A stretch of 64,000 bases of DNA, from contig NZ_QKXH01000008.1 in NCBI RefSeq assembly GCF_003254745.1, forward strand, positions 124,001-188,000, in the 5' to 3' direction. The position numbers and the translations under genes are program-made. This document shows positions 52,109 to 61,977 of the stretch, in pieces. The notes beneath the pieces are model-generated. The model saw nothing but the letters and a program-made list of their open reading frames with translations, was not told where the DNA came from and searched no databases. The stretch is from Flavobacterium aquariorum. GTDB taxonomy: Bacteria > Bacteroidota > Bacteroidia > Flavobacteriales > Flavobacteriaceae. Position 1 is the stretch's first letter. Every line of letters begins with the position of its first letter.

Positions 52109-52402
52109 ATGGACGAAAAGCTTAAAATTAAAATATCAATTGCTGACAGAGTTTACCCTTTAACGGTAGATTTCGCTCAGGAAGAAGGACTTAGAAGTGC
52201 TTCAAAAAAAATTGATGCAATGATTAAGCAGTTTGAAGAAAATTATGCTGTACGGGACAAACAAGATGTATTGGCGATGTGTGCCTTACAATTTGCATCT
52301 CAAGCAGAACAAAAACAGATTGATAATGCTATAAATGGAGAAGAAACCATTGAAAGATTAAACAAAATCAATTTGCTTTTGGACGAATATCTCGAAAATT
52401 AA
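52109..52402 (+). CDS. zapA: Cell-division protein ZapA
   Basis: A 97-residue cytoplasmic protein of the ZapA family, which binds FtsZ and bundles its filaments at mid-cell. KLKIKISIADRVYPLTVDFAQEEGLRSASKKIDAMI is the globular head and the C-terminal NAINGEETIERLNKINLLLDEYLEN is the coiled-coil tail. It follows the coiled-coil gene after 8 bp. As in E. coli, a 6S-type RNA gene appears to lie just downstream. Confidence 0.9.
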   Translation: MDEKLKIKISIADRVYPLTVDFAQEEGLRSASKKIDAMIKQFEENYAVRDKQDVLAMCALQFASQAEQKQIDNAINGEETIERLNKINLLLDEYLEN

Positions 52403-52428
52403 ACGTTCTTTACAAAGACTAAGATACT

Positions 52429-52588
52429 GCCTACATTAGTTCATATTGGTAAACTCAACACTAACAATTTAGAATGAGCAAATCATCACTACTAAAGCAT
52501 GCCACGCTTCGGCGAGGAAACTTGAACAGTGAGTTAGCTCAAAACTTGTCTTTTCGAGTTTATACAACTTCTAATGTAGGCTTTTTTT
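52429..52588 (+). ncRNA. ssrS: Candidate 6S RNA (6S-Flavo type)
   Basis: GCCTACATTAG (52429-52439) and CTAATGTAGGC (52571-52581) are perfect 11-bp arms closing a roughly 150-base RNA, followed directly by a T run (52582-52588). The inside is AT-rich with room for the central bubble of 6S RNA, and there is no ORF. It lies between zapA and rny, the place where E. coli has ssrS (after zapA). The 6S-Flavo family is known from flavobacteria. The identity is inferred from position and overall shape; no promoter box is clear upstream. Confidence 0.65.
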
Positions 52589-52609
52589 ATATATAAATTT
52601 TTAACAAAC

Positions 52610-54172
52610 ATGGACATCATAACAATAATTATTTCAGGAATTACAGGTATTGCATTAGGATTTGGCATTGCCAAAATCATCGAAAAAAGCAATATCTCTA
52701 ATTTGATTAAAAGTGCAAAAAAAGAAGCAGCCTCAATACTAAAAGACGCTAATCTTGAAGCCGAAAACATCAAAAAAGATAAAATTCTTCAAGCAAAAGA
52801 AAAATTCATTGAATTAAAATCGGAGCATGAACAAGTAATTCTAGCCAGAGACAAAAAAGTTGCTGAAGTAGAAAAAAGAGTGCGTGACAAAGAATCTCAA
52901 ATTTCAAATGAATTATCAAAAGCTAAAAAAGTAAATGATGATTTTGAAGCGAAAACTGCAGAATACGAGTCTAAAATTGAAAACTTAGAGAAAAAACAAC
53001 TAGAAGTTGATAGACTGCACAAAAGTCAATTGCAACAATTAGAAGTTATTTCTGGACTATCTGCTGAAGAAGCCAAAGAACAACTTATCGAAGGCCTTAA
53101 AGGTGAAGCCAAGAGCAAAGCAATGTCTCATATTCAAGACACTATCGAAGAGGCTAAATTAACAGCTCAACAGGAAGCCAAAAAAATCATCATCAACACT
53201 ATCCAAAGAGTTGGTACCGAAGAAGCTGTAGAAAACTGCGTATCTGTTTTCAACATCGAATCGGATGATGTAAAAGGCAGAATCATTGGACGTGAAGGTA
53301 GAAACATCAGGGCGCTTGAAGCAGCAACCGGAGTTGAAATTATCGTTGACGATACACCGGAGGCGATTATCCTTTCTTGTTTTGACCCCGTGCGTAGAGA
53401 AATTGCCCGTTTGGCACTACACAAATTAGTTACCGACGGACGTATTCACCCAGCACGTATTGAAGAAGTTGTTGCCAAAACAACTAAACAAATCGATGAC
53501 GAGATTATCGAAGTAGGTAAACGTACCGTGATAGATTTAGGAATCCACGGTTTACATCCAGAGTTAATAAAAGTAGTGGGTAGAATGAAATATCGTTCTT
53601 CTTACGGACAAAACTTATTACAACACTCCCGTGAGGTTTCCAAACTTTGTGGAATCATGGCAGCCGAATTAGGGTTGAATGTTAAACTTGCCAAAAGAGC
53701 GGGATTACTTCACGATATTGGTAAAGTACCAGATGCGGAAAGTGATTTACCACATGCATTATTAGGTATGCAATGGGCTGAAAAATATGGTGAAAAAGAA
53801 GAAGTTTGTAACGCCATTGGAGCTCACCACGACGAGATCGAAATGAAATCATTACTATCTCCTATTATTCAGGTTTGTGATGCTATTTCGGGTGCAAGAC
53901 CGGGCGCAAGAAGACAAGTTTTGGATTCTTATATTCAACGTCTAAAAGATCTTGAAGAAGTGGCTTACGGATTTAATGGAGTTAAAAATGCTTATGCAAT
54001 CCAGGCCGGTAGAGAACTCCGCGTAATCGTAGAAAGCGAAAAAGTTTCTGATGAAAATGCGGCCAATTTATCGTTTGAAATTTCCCAAAAAATACAAACT
54101 GAAATGACTTATCCTGGTCAAGTTAAAGTTACTGTAATCAGAGAAACCAGAGCGGTAAATATCGCAAAATAA
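52610..54172 (+). CDS. rny: Ribonuclease Y
   Basis: A 520-residue membrane-anchored endoribonuclease that starts mRNA decay. An N-terminal transmembrane helix ([19 protein letters not shown]) is followed by a long coiled coil to about 190 ([19 protein letters not shown]), a KH domain ([33 protein letters not shown]), and an HD domain with LHDIGK and AHHDEIE. The C-terminus ([10 protein letters not shown]) is typical. Length matches the family. It is downstream of the zapA/6S region and ends in a hairpin terminator. Confidence 0.96.
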   Translation: MDIITIIISGITGIALGFGIAKIIEKSNISNLIKSAKKEAASILKDANLEAENIKKDKILQAKEKFIELKSEHEQVILARDKKVAEVEKRVRDKESQISNELSKAKKVNDDFEAKTAEYESKIENLEKKQLEVDRLHKSQLQQLEVISGLSAEEAKEQLIEGLKGEAKSKAMSHIQDTIEEAKLTAQQEAKKIIINTIQRVGTEEAVENCVSVFNIESDDVKGRIIGREGRNIRALEAATGVEIIVDDTPEAIILSCFDPVRREIARLALHKLVTDGRIHPARIEEVVAKTTKQIDDEIIEVGKRTVIDLGIHGLHPELIKVVGRMKYRSSYGQNLLQHSREVSKLCGIMAAELGLNVKLAKRAGLLHDIGKVPDAESDLPHALLGMQWAEKYGEKEEVCNAIGAHHDEIEMKSLLSPIIQVCDAISGARPGARRQVLDSYIQRLKDLEEVAYGFNGVKNAYAIQAGRELRVIVESEKVSDENAANLSFEISQKIQTEMTYPGQVKVTVIRETRAVNIAK

Positions 54173-54213
54173 AACTACTGTCTATTTAAAGCAAAATAGA
54201 GTTAAATAACAAA

Positions 54214-54258
54214 AAATCCAAATCCCAATTTATCAATAATTGGAATTTGGATTTTTTT
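54214..54258 (+). terminator. Terminator of rny
   Basis: AAATCCAAATcCCAATT pairs with AATTGGaATTTGGATTT (one mismatch) and is followed by a T run. Confidence 0.8.
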
Positions 54259-54325
54259 ATTTTAGATACCTTTTCACAGTTGGATATTTGGAACGTTTTT
54301 CCAAAAATAGACTATGTCGGCTCTT

Positions 54326-54400
54326 TAGCCCTATTGCAAGTGGAATCCCATCTCATCTCGCCTTTTTAGACAAGACGAGATGAGATATAGCCAACAGCAT
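54326..54400 (+). repeat. Dispersed hairpin element, GATTGCAGTGGAA type
   Basis: TAGCCCTATTGCAAGTGGAATCCC is followed by the perfect hairpin ATCTCATCTCG (54350-54360)/CGAGATGAGAT (54376-54386). The left flank matches the element at 12448 and the palindrome is extended by a second ATCTC. It occupies the gap between rny and the histidine kinase, in which no ORF is visible. Confidence 0.6.
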
Positions 54401-54444
54401 TAACAATGTTGGTCGCCGAAACCTATTGTTTCGCTACTTATTTT

Positions 54445-55950
54445 TTATCCTTTTTTGAAATAAATTTTAAAAGTTGTTCCAAAACTTATCGTGCTTTCGA
54501 CTTCGATTTTACCTCCCATATTTTCAATTTGATTTTTGGTAAGATATAACCCAACTCCCCTCGCGTCGTTGTTCCTGTGGAATGTTTTATACAATCCAAA
54601 AATCGCATCTTTATGCTTTTCGATATCAATCCCCAATCCATTGTCTTTTACATTCAGAACAACAAAATCATCATTGACATCGGTTGTAAAAATGATTTTT
54701 GACTGATCTTTAGTAGGATCCGAATATTTAATGGCATTGGTAATCAAGTTTAGCATTATACTTTCCAAGTAAGATGGTACACAAAAAACATCGACTGTAT
54801 TGGGGACATAATTCAAAACTTGAATACCTTTAAGCTTGATTGCTTCCTGCAAAACATCCAAAACTTTATCAATGAAGCCGCTAACCTTTAAAGTTTGCAT
54901 ATTACTTTCCTTTTCGGTATAAATACTCACCAAATCATTTAAATTTTCGATTGTGGAAAACAATTCGTCCGAAACGATCTGAATATTACTAAATGCATCT
55001 TTATTCGAAAGAAGCCCTTCTTGATGCAAATCCAATAATGATTTTATATTCCCGCTATGAGTTCGTAAATTATGGGAAACTATATGTGCAAAATTTAGCA
55101 GTTTATTATTTTGCATATTTACAATTTCGAGCATTTTGGCCAGTTCAATTTCTTTTTCTTTTTGCGCAGATATGTCGGTATGTGTACCTACGATTCGCAA
55201 TGGCTTGTCATCGTCATCTCTTTCTATGACTTTTCCCCTATCCAAAATCCATTTGTATTTCCCATTGCAGAGAACGCGGTGACAGGTTTCATAAAATGGG
55301 ATTTTATTATTAAAATGCAGATCTATGTTTCCATAATATTCTTCTCTGTCGTCTGGATGTACTCTTTCGTCCCATTCTTCGGGAGCAGCAACTAAATCTG
55401 ATTCTGTCAGTTCCAAAATTTTCATTGACTCTGAGGAATAATAGACTTTATTGGTAATCAAATCCCAATCCCAAACTCCCCTATCCGATGCTTGTACAGC
55501 AAAATGATACCTCTCATCGGCTACCTTTAATCGGATTTCCTGTTCTTTTACAACCGTTACGTCTGAAATCAACCCGTAAAAAACCACCTCATCATTATCA
55601 TTTTTCTTGGGTGTGGCATCAATACGAATCCATTTATAGCCACTTTCTGGCATTAGCAGTCTGAAATCAATTTCCCATTTTTCGTTGCTTGTAATAGCCT
55701 TTTCGTAAGAATCCAAAAAAAACTTTAAATCCGGTTCATAAATTTTATAATTCGATAATTTGTATGAGTCTTCCAGAAATTCATTTATGGAAAATTCGTT
55801 TAAAAACTCAATGGGTTTACTCAAAAAATCGACAGCAATCTGTTTTTGCGAATTCACCCTTATCTGAAAAATAATATTCGGGAGCTGCTTAATTAAACTT
55901 TCGTATAATTTATTTAAGTCTTCTGGGTTTTTATTGGCTGTAAAAATCAT
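54445..55950 (-). CDS. PAS-domain sensor histidine kinase
   Basis: A 501-residue soluble kinase. Two PAS/PAC units are visible (about residues 10-135 and 145-265, with YKWIRIDATPKK and YKWILDRGKVIERDDDD as the PAC parts). The dimerisation domain has NFAHIVSHNLRTHSGNIKSL, where the His before NLRT is the phosphorylation site, and the HATPase_c domain has NAIKYSDPTKD, DNGLGIDIEKH and GVGLYLTKNQIENMGG. There is no membrane segment, so it senses an internal cue or a partner. No response regulator is adjacent, so its target is unknown. Confidence 0.87.
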   Translation of the reverse strand: MIFTANKNPEDLNKLYESLIKQLPNIIFQIRVNSQKQIAVDFLSKPIEFLNEFSINEFLEDSYKLSNYKIYEPDLKFFLDSYEKAITSNEKWEIDFRLLMPESGYKWIRIDATPKKNDNDEVVFYGLISDVTVVKEQEIRLKVADERYHFAVQASDRGVWDWDLITNKVYYSSESMKILELTESDLVAAPEEWDERVHPDDREEYYGNIDLHFNNKIPFYETCHRVLCNGKYKWILDRGKVIERDDDDKPLRIVGTHTDISAQKEKEIELAKMLEIVNMQNNKLLNFAHIVSHNLRTHSGNIKSLLDLHQEGLLSNKDAFSNIQIVSDELFSTIENLNDLVSIYTEKESNMQTLKVSGFIDKVLDVLQEAIKLKGIQVLNYVPNTVDVFCVPSYLESIMLNLITNAIKYSDPTKDQSKIIFTTDVNDDFVVLNVKDNGLGIDIEKHKDAIFGLYKTFHRNNDARGVGLYLTKNQIENMGGKIEVESTISFGTTFKIYFKKG

Positions 55951-56034
55951 AACTTATGATACTTCATTGATGTACCAACAAAAATATCGAATCCAAAACA
56001 GATATTAACATAAATATTATATTTAATATAAAAA

Positions 56035-56931
56035 TTACTTCCTAGGATGATAAGCGTTCATTACTTCTGTTAAAAATTTTCTATCCAAATGAACATAAAT
56101 TTCTGTAGTAGTAATGGATTCGTGACCAAGCATCAATTGAATCGAACGCAAATCGGCACCATTTTCCAACAAATGCGTGGCAAAAGAATGCCTGAAAGTA
56201 TGCGGACTTATTTTTTTATTCAGATTTATTTTTACTGCCAAGTCCTTGATAATAGTAAAAATCATAGCCCGCGTCAATTGTCGCCCTCTACGGTTCAAAA
56301 ATAAAGTGTCTTCAAAACCTTTTTGAATATTCAAATGAACGCGCATTTCATTTCTATAAATTCCAATGTATTTTTGGGTCAAATCCCCAACTGGGACAAA
56401 ACGCTGTTTATTGCCTTTTCCGGTAATTTTGATAAATCCTTCCTCAAAAAACAAATCGGATATTTTTAAGGCAACCAATTCGGAAACCCGAAGTCCGCAA
56501 CCGTATAAAGTTTCCAGCAAAGCCCTATTGCGTTCCCCTTCATTTGAGCTCAAATCAATTGCCGAGATAATAGCATCAATTTCCTCAACTGCCAAAGTAT
56601 CGGGCAATTTCCGCCCTGTTCTTGGGGATTCAATCAATTCCAAAGGATTGTCATTTCTAAAATCTTCAAAAATTAAATAAGAAAAAAAGCTTTTGAGACC
56701 CGAAATTATTCTGGCCTGAGATCTGGGATTTACTTCTTTGGAAATAGCATAAATAAATTGTTGCACCGTTTCCTCATCAATCGCTATTGGAGAAACCTGA
56801 ATTGAATTTTGACTTAAAAACAAACACAAGCGCTCAATATCAAAAGAATAATTATCAATGGTATTTTTTGATAAACCTCTTTCAATCTTAAGATAGGACT
56901 GATAACTCTTTAGATACGATTCCCAATTCAT
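56035..56931 (-). CDS. xerD: Site-specific tyrosine recombinase XerD
   Basis: A 298-residue tyrosine recombinase with a SAM-like N-terminal domain (SYLKSYQSYLKIERGLSKNTI) and a C-terminal catalytic domain. Catalytic residues are visible in LYGCGLRVSELVAL (Arg), HTFRHSFATHLL (His-x-x-Arg), LGHESITTTEIYVH (His and Tyr). The length fits XerC/XerD rather than phage integrases, and no attachment site or phage genes are near. It resolves chromosome dimers at dif with FtsK. Its position next to aroQ is usual in Bacteroidetes; two outer-membrane genes lie between here. Confidence 0.94.
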   Translation of the reverse strand: MNWESYLKSYQSYLKIERGLSKNTIDNYSFDIERLCLFLSQNSIQVSPIAIDEETVQQFIYAISKEVNPRSQARIISGLKSFFSYLIFEDFRNDNPLELIESPRTGRKLPDTLAVEEIDAIISAIDLSSNEGERNRALLETLYGCGLRVSELVALKISDLFFEEGFIKITGKGNKQRFVPVGDLTQKYIGIYRNEMRVHLNIQKGFEDTLFLNRRGRQLTRAMIFTIIKDLAVKINLNKKISPHTFRHSFATHLLENGADLRSIQLMLGHESITTTEIYVHLDRKFLTEVMNAYHPRK

Positions 56932-56960
56932 GATGACAAAGTAAAGAATTTTTGGCGCAT

Positions 56961-56988
56961 AAAAAAGCCTCCCGACTTGAGAGGCTTA
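56961..56988 (-). terminator. Terminator of the first outer-membrane protein gene
   Basis: AAAAAAGCCTCCC and GAGAGGCTTA arms (one mismatch) follow the minus-strand stop at 57011. Confidence 0.65.
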
Positions 56989-57010
56989 ATTTTAATTCCT
57001 AATAAGAATA

Positions 57011-57556
57011 TTAGAATTTATATGCTAAAGAAACTGAGAAAACTCCGTTTTTAATAGAAGAACTATCACCTGGAAAATCAGACACATTAGACAAACCAAT
57101 ATTGTATCTTAATCCAGCAGATAAATTTTCAGTAAAATCGTATCCTGCTCCTAAATTAAGACCAAAATCAGTTGAACTCGCAAAATCTTTAAAATCTTCT
57201 CCATCCTCTTTTGCTGACAATAAAAATCCGATTTGTGGACCCGCCTCTAAACTAAAAGATTTAGCTACATAAAATTTAGCCATAACAGGAATGTTCAAAT
57301 AATTCAATTTTGAATCAAATCCATCAAATGACGCCCCTTGAGTAGAAAACATTAACTCCGGTTGAACAGCAAATTTTTCAGAAACTTTAATTTCAGCAAA
57401 ACCACCAACTTGAAAACCAACTAATGAAGATGCATCTTCAACATCTCCAGTAAGAGTAGCAACATTCAATGCAGCTTTTACTCCAAATTTAACACCTTGT
57501 GCATTTGTAAATCCAAACGCTAAAACAGCAATTGCTGATAAAAGAATTTTTTTCAT
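57011..57556 (-). CDS. Outer-membrane beta-barrel (porin-family) protein
   Basis: A 181-residue protein with signal peptide MKKILLSAIAVLAFGFTNAQ. The rest shows alternating strands of an 8-stranded barrel (AEIKVSEKFAVQPELMF, LNYLNIPVMAKFYV, FSLEAGPQIGFLL, ISLKGFSVSLAYKF-like final strand ending in Phe). These are the PorT/OmpW-like small barrels common in Bacteroidetes; the substrate is unknown. A TATATTTG box lies about 30 bp upstream (57585-57592). Confidence 0.85.
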   Translation of the reverse strand: MKKILLSAIAVLAFGFTNAQGVKFGVKAALNVATLTGDVEDASSLVGFQVGGFAEIKVSEKFAVQPELMFSTQGASFDGFDSKLNYLNIPVMAKFYVAKSFSLEAGPQIGFLLSAKEDGEDFKDFASSTDFGLNLGAGYDFTENLSAGLRYNIGLSNVSDFPGDSSSIKNGVFSVSLAYKF

Positions 57557-57859
57557 TTTTTTTAAATTATGATAGTTATTTTGGCAAATATATTATTATT
57601 ATTATTTTCTCTTTAATAAAAAAATAACAGTATTTTTCATATTTATTTTAACAACCAAACTAACCTTTTGACAATCAACAATATTGTATTTTACTGCAAT
57701 GAAATAAAAAATTAATAATGATTATAGTAATAAAAGTTAATTAATGCCTACATAATTTAAAAACCTCATCTTTTTAAAATTGAGTCAATTACTAGATAAA
57801 AAAAATAATATAAAAAAACCTCCCGAACTGAGAGGCTTTGATAAATTGGAATACTCAAA
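57557..57859. other. Gap between two outer-membrane genes, with a -7 box and ATT microsatellite
   Basis: TATATTTG on the minus strand (57585-57592) is the -7 box of the first barrel gene. ATT is repeated about six times at 57588-57606. A second hairpin, AAAAAAACCTCCC/GAGAGGCTTT (57812-57839), is the terminator of the second barrel gene. Confidence 0.5.
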
Positions 57860-58462
57860 CTACCATTTGTATAACAGTCCAAATTTGGGCTGAGCAAAGA
57901 CATTGTTGAATAAATTCACATTAATCACTAAGTCACTAGTACTTGAACCATTTTGAGGGTTTGCATTATTATAGCTTAAAATTTCAGCTAATGTAAATGT
58001 TGCAGCCCATTTTGGAGTGAAAAAATAATTTATTCCCAAATCAATATTGGCTTTAATCCCATTATTCATATTAGTAGTACCATTCATGTACTCTAATTTT
58101 GTATGGTTGTAACCTAATCCGGCTTCTCCAAATGCCTTGAAATTCCCTAGATTCAAGAAATAATATCTTGCAAATACTCCAATTCCATATGAATTTGATT
58201 TGTCAAGATTATTACTGTTAGGCAAATAAGACACTGATGAGATATTAAAATCAGCACCTACAGCCCATTTTTCATCCAAAAAATAACCAAATTTAGGTGT
58301 TAACGCAAAATAATCGTCACTACTGTCTCCAGTTGTCAAAGTAATTCCGCCTTCAAGCCACATATCTCCTTTTGAAAAAGTAGCCTTAGTCATTCCCGAT
58401 TCTTGAGCATTTGCAAAACTAAAAGCAAAAACTGCCACTAATAATAAGATAATTTTTTTCAT
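57860..58462 (-). CDS. Outer-membrane beta-barrel protein
   Basis: A protein of about 200 residues with signal peptide MKKIILLLVAVFAFSFANAQ and an OmpW-like barrel (GDMWLEGGITLTTGD, YFALTPKFGYFLDEKWAVGADF, GIGVFARYYFLN, QPKFGLLYKW as the final strand). The frame runs to 58510, but the ATG at 58462 starts the signal. It is a separate gene, not a tandem copy of the first barrel: the signal is similar but the mature parts differ. The 310-bp gap upstream to aroQ has no clear promoter. Confidence 0.83.
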   Translation of the reverse strand: MKKIILLLVAVFAFSFANAQESGMTKATFSKGDMWLEGGITLTTGDSSDDYFALTPKFGYFLDEKWAVGADFNISSVSYLPNSNNLDKSNSYGIGVFARYYFLNLGNFKAFGEAGLGYNHTKLEYMNGTTNMNNGIKANIDLGINYFFTPKWAATFTLAEILSYNNANPQNGSSTSDLVINVNLFNNVFAQPKFGLLYKW

Positions 58463-58773
58463 TTTTTTTGTTTTGTTTGTTAATACGAAAGTAAATGTAC
58501 GAAATACCAACCAATAATTATAAAATAAATCCTAATTTAATGTTAAGGAAAAATCAAAAAATCTTGTTAATTGAAATTCATAAAAAACACAAGAAATTAA
58601 ACAAGAGCACTTTACAGCAAAACAAAAAGAACAAATGACCCAAGATAATTAAAAAAGAGACTTTTTCTTAACAAAAATACTGTAATCCGTTTAATTTTAA
58701 AAAACAATGTTTTTTTGATAAAAAGTGCATCTTTAATCTATAGGGATTATTTATTTTTACAAAAACAAAATTC
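58463..58773. other. AT-rich divergent gap between an outer-membrane gene and aroQ
   Basis: No ORF, no TAnnTTTG box and no stable hairpin are obvious, although two divergent promoters must be here. The region is very A+T rich. Confidence 0.4.
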
Positions 58774-59187
58774 ATGAAAATAGCCATCCTTAATGGTCCA
58801 AATTTAAATTTACTAGGAAAAAGAGAACCTGAAGTTTATGGAACCCAAACTTTCGAAGATTATTTCGAACTTTTAAAAAATAAGTTTCCCCAAATAGAAT
58901 TGATCTACTACCAAAGCAATATCGAAGGAGAATTAATTGGTAAAATACAGGAATTAGGCTTTAATTATGATGGTATCATACTTAATGCTGGAGCTTATAC
59001 ACATACTTCCATAGGAATTGGTGATGCTATCAAAGCTGTAACAACTCCAGTAATCGAAGTCCATATTTCAAATACTTATTCTCGTGAAAGTTTCAGACAT
59101 CAATCCTATATTTCAGGAAATGCAAAAGGTGTAATTCTTGGTTTTGGTTTAAAAAGTTATGATTTGGCAATTCAGTCATTTTTATAA
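58774..59187 (+). CDS. aroQ: 3-dehydroquinate dehydratase, type II
   Basis: A 137-residue cytoplasmic enzyme of the shikimate pathway that removes water from dehydroquinate. Motifs are ILNGPNLNLLGKREPEVYG, YYQSNIEGELI, LNAGAYTHTSIGIGDAI and VEVHISN, followed by SRESFRHQSY, which includes the catalytic tyrosine/histidine region. Length is a little below the usual 145-150, but the core is complete. It lies 88 bp before the DUF5686 gene, on the same strand. Confidence 0.95.
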   Translation: MKIAILNGPNLNLLGKREPEVYGTQTFEDYFELLKNKFPQIELIYYQSNIEGELIGKIQELGFNYDGIILNAGAYTHTSIGIGDAIKAVTTPVIEVHISNTYSRESFRHQSYISGNAKGVILGFGLKSYDLAIQSFL

Positions 59188-59275
59188 TGTTTTTTTAACA
59201 AATCTTTACAATAAAGCCCCTCTATTTACATGTAACAATCTTACAAAAAAGCGTCCAACATTAAAAATACAATTT

Positions 59276-61741
59276 ATGAAAAATGCTTTTTTGTTCTTTT
59301 TTTTAGTTAATGGCCTTTTTAGTTTTGCCCAAATTAAAGGCAAAATAACCGATGAAAAAGGAAATCCTTTGCCATCAGTTACCATTTATGAAGACAACAC
59401 CTATAATGGAACCACTTCCAACGAGCAAGGATCTTATGAATTAAGCACAAAAAAGCCAGGAAAACACACAATTGTATTTCAATTTTTAGGATTCAAAACT
59501 CAAAAACTAGCTTTAGACATCACCTCTTTTCCTTATAATTTGGATGTAAAATTAACCGAGGAAAGTTTTACTTTAAACGAAGTTGTCATCAATCCTAAAG
59601 ACAATCCTGCGAATCAAATAATAAAAAATGCCATTGCCAATAAAAAAGTAAACATTGAAAAAACAGCTAAATACAAGGCCGATTTTTATTCTAGAGGTAT
59701 TTTCCGAATTAAAGATGCGCCGAAAAAGATTCTAGGAAAGAAATTAGACATGTTTGATGAAGTTCTGGATTCTACTCGCAGCGGTATACTCTATTTATCG
59801 GAAACCGTTTCTAAAATCACTTTTCAGAAACCGGACAAAATGAAAGAGACCATCATTGCATCCAAAGTAAGTGGCAACGATAGTGGTTTCAGTTTTAACA
59901 ATGCTGCATCGGCCAATTTTGATTTTTATGATAATTATTTGCCATTTGATGTAAATGTTGTTTCCCCAATTGCAGACAATGCTTTTAACTATTATAAATA
60001 CAAATTGGAAGGTTCTTTTTACAACGAAAACAACCAACAAATCAATAAAATAAAAGTCACTCCAAAAAGAGAATCCGAACCCGTCATGGAAGGCTACATT
60101 TATATTGTAGATGACAGTTGGGCAATATATGCAGTTGATGTTAACATTAAAGGTGAACAAATGCAAAATCCCGCATTGAACTTATTGACTTTAAAACAGA
60201 ACTTCAGTTACAATTCAGAATCCAAAATTTGGGTAAAAAATACTCAAACCATCGATTTCATCTTTGGAATATTAAGTATTAACGTTTCGGGAAAATTTAC
60301 TTATGTCTTTTCTAATTTTGAATTTGATCCAACATTCACAAAAAAAACCTTCACAAAAGAAGTACTGACTTTTGAAGAAAATGCAAACAAGAAAGGAGAT
60401 GAGTATTGGAATACTATTCGTCCAATCCCTTTAACTATTGAAGAAAGTACCGATTACACCAAGAAAGATATTTTGCAGACCAAAAAGAAATCACAGGTAT
60501 ACCTCGATTCTATTGACAAAAAGAATAATAAATTCCACCTTTTAGATCCAATTACTGGCTATACTTATAAAAATTCCTTTCAAAAATGGTCTGCAAACTA
60601 TGCAGGAATACTAACAGGTATTAATTTCAACACGGTTCAAGGATGGAAAATTGCTACTGGATTGTTCTACACAAAAAACGATCGTGAAAACGGGAAATAC
60701 ACTCGATTTGGAGCTGATTTTGATTATGGTTTCTCCGAAGACAAATTTAGGTCAACGGGAAACTTTATCCATAAATTCAATAATACGAACAAAAGTGAAA
60801 TTCAAATTTCAGGCGGAAATCGTGTAGCCCAGTTCAATGAAGAAAAGCCTATAAAAGAACTATTAAACTCAGTTACTACTTTGTTTTTTGAAGAAAACTT
60901 CATGAAGATTTATGAAAATAATTTTATCTCATTTTTATATCAACGAGAAGTAACTAATGGGATTTTCATGAAAGCTAAGGTCGATTATCTTGAAAACAAA
61001 CCATTATCAAATACCACAGACCAAACCTTTTTCCCAAAAGAAAAAAATTACACTTCCAATAATCCTTGGGCACCGAAAGACTATACAACTCCTGCATTCG
61101 AGAAATACAATTTGATAAAAGCCAAATTGGAAGCCAGAATTAATTTTGATCAAAATTACATCACACGTCCAGACGGAAAATATAATTTTTCAAACGGCAA
61201 TTATCCGATACTTACATTAGGTTATGAAAAAGGATTCGCCGGGAGCGAAAAAAATTATGAATTTGACCATCTAAAAGCCAAGATTGAATATGATGCAAAA
61301 CTAGGAAACAAAGGAATTTTATCGTTGAATGCCAAAGGAGGCAAATTCTTTAACGCCGATCAAATTTCATTTGTGGACTACAAACATTTCAATGGAAATC
61401 AAACCTATATTGGGTTCTCCGAAAGTTATTTGAATGTATTTAATTTGATGCCTTATTACACCAACAGCACCAATGATAGTTATTTTGAACTGCACACAGA
61501 ACACAACGACAAAGGCTATATCATGAATAAAATTCCGTTGTTGAATCTACTAAAATCAAACTTGGTTTTAGGCTATCATTTGCTGTCGATACCAAATAGA
61601 AACCCTTATGCCGAATACAGCGTAGGTTTGGACAACCTCGGTTTTGGAAAATTCAAAATGTTCAGATTGGATTATGTTCGTTCCTATCAAAATGGATTTC
61701 AAAAAGACGGTGTAATTGTTGGAATTAAATTTTTGAATTAG
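59276..61741 (+). CDS. DUF5686 outer-membrane protein with carboxypeptidase regulatory-like domain
   Basis: An 821-residue protein with signal peptide MKNAFLFFFLVNGLFSFAQ, followed by a CarboxypepD_reg-like domain (IKGKITDEKGNPLPSVTIYE) and then a DUF5686 region of several hundred residues with many beta strands. These proteins are typical of the Bacteroidetes outer membrane and lack a plug, so a role in surface assembly is possible. The frame starts at 59159 inside aroQ, but the signal peptide supports the ATG at 59276. It is on the same strand as aroQ. Confidence 0.85.
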   Translation: MKNAFLFFFLVNGLFSFAQIKGKITDEKGNPLPSVTIYEDNTYNGTTSNEQGSYELSTKKPGKHTIVFQFLGFKTQKLALDITSFPYNLDVKLTEESFTLNEVVINPKDNPANQIIKNAIANKKVNIEKTAKYKADFYSRGIFRIKDAPKKILGKKLDMFDEVLDSTRSGILYLSETVSKITFQKPDKMKETIIASKVSGNDSGFSFNNAASANFDFYDNYLPFDVNVVSPIADNAFNYYKYKLEGSFYNENNQQINKIKVTPKRESEPVMEGYIYIVDDSWAIYAVDVNIKGEQMQNPALNLLTLKQNFSYNSESKIWVKNTQTIDFIFGILSINVSGKFTYVFSNFEFDPTFTKKTFTKEVLTFEENANKKGDEYWNTIRPIPLTIEESTDYTKKDILQTKKKSQVYLDSIDKKNNKFHLLDPITGYTYKNSFQKWSANYAGILTGINFNTVQGWKIATGLFYTKNDRENGKYTRFGADFDYGFSEDKFRSTGNFIHKFNNTNKSEIQISGGNRVAQFNEEKPIKELLNSVTTLFFEENFMKIYENNFISFLYQREVTNGIFMKAKVDYLENKPLSNTTDQTFFPKEKNYTSNNPWAPKDYTTPAFEKYNLIKAKLEARINFDQNYITRPDGKYNFSNGNYPILTLGYEKGFAGSEKNYEFDHLKAKIEYDAKLGNKGILSLNAKGGKFFNADQISFVDYKHFNGNQTYIGFSESYLNVFNLMPYYTNSTNDSYFELHTEHNDKGYIMNKIPLLNLLKSNLVLGYHLLSIPNRNPYAEYSVGLDNLGFGKFKMFRLDYVRSYQNGFQKDGVIVGIKFLN

Positions 61742-61762
61742 ATTAAAATCGCTTAGTTCATA

Positions 61763-61881
61763 TGGGCGTTACCCTTCGTAAAACTACGGGTCGGGCTTTA
61801 CGTTCCCGCTTTTTTTTGAATTGCACCGCCTTTAAAGGCGGTGCAATTCAAAAAAAGAGCTCCACTTTAATCCCTCACGCG
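61763..61881 (-). repeat. Dispersed hairpin element, copy B
   Basis: Read on the minus strand, CGCGTGAGGGATTAAAGTGG and GCGGGAACGTAAAGCCCGAC are flanks shared with the element at 17335. The centre is a different perfect palindrome, GAATTGCACCGCCTTT/AAAGGCGGTGCAATTC. Conserved flanks with a changed but still palindromic centre point to selection on structure or to modular origin. Confidence 0.8.
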
Positions 61882-61924
61882 AGAAAATGCAAACCAATAA
61901 AATTAGTCCAAACTACAGCAATAA

Positions 61925-61962
61925 AAAAAACCAATACTTTTTAAATCGTATTGGTTTTACTT
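61925..61962 (-). terminator. Terminator of the CDF gene
   Basis: AAAACCAATAC (61927-61937) and GTATTGGTTTT (61948-61958) are perfect arms. On the minus strand a T run follows, after the CDF stop at 61978. Confidence 0.8.
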
Positions 61963-61977
61963 TTTTACAATCATTTT

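Noticed and set aside
56035..56931. Phage or integron integrase
   Set aside because: Length and motifs fit XerD, its aroQ neighbourhood is usual for the phylum, and no phage genes or attachment sites are near.
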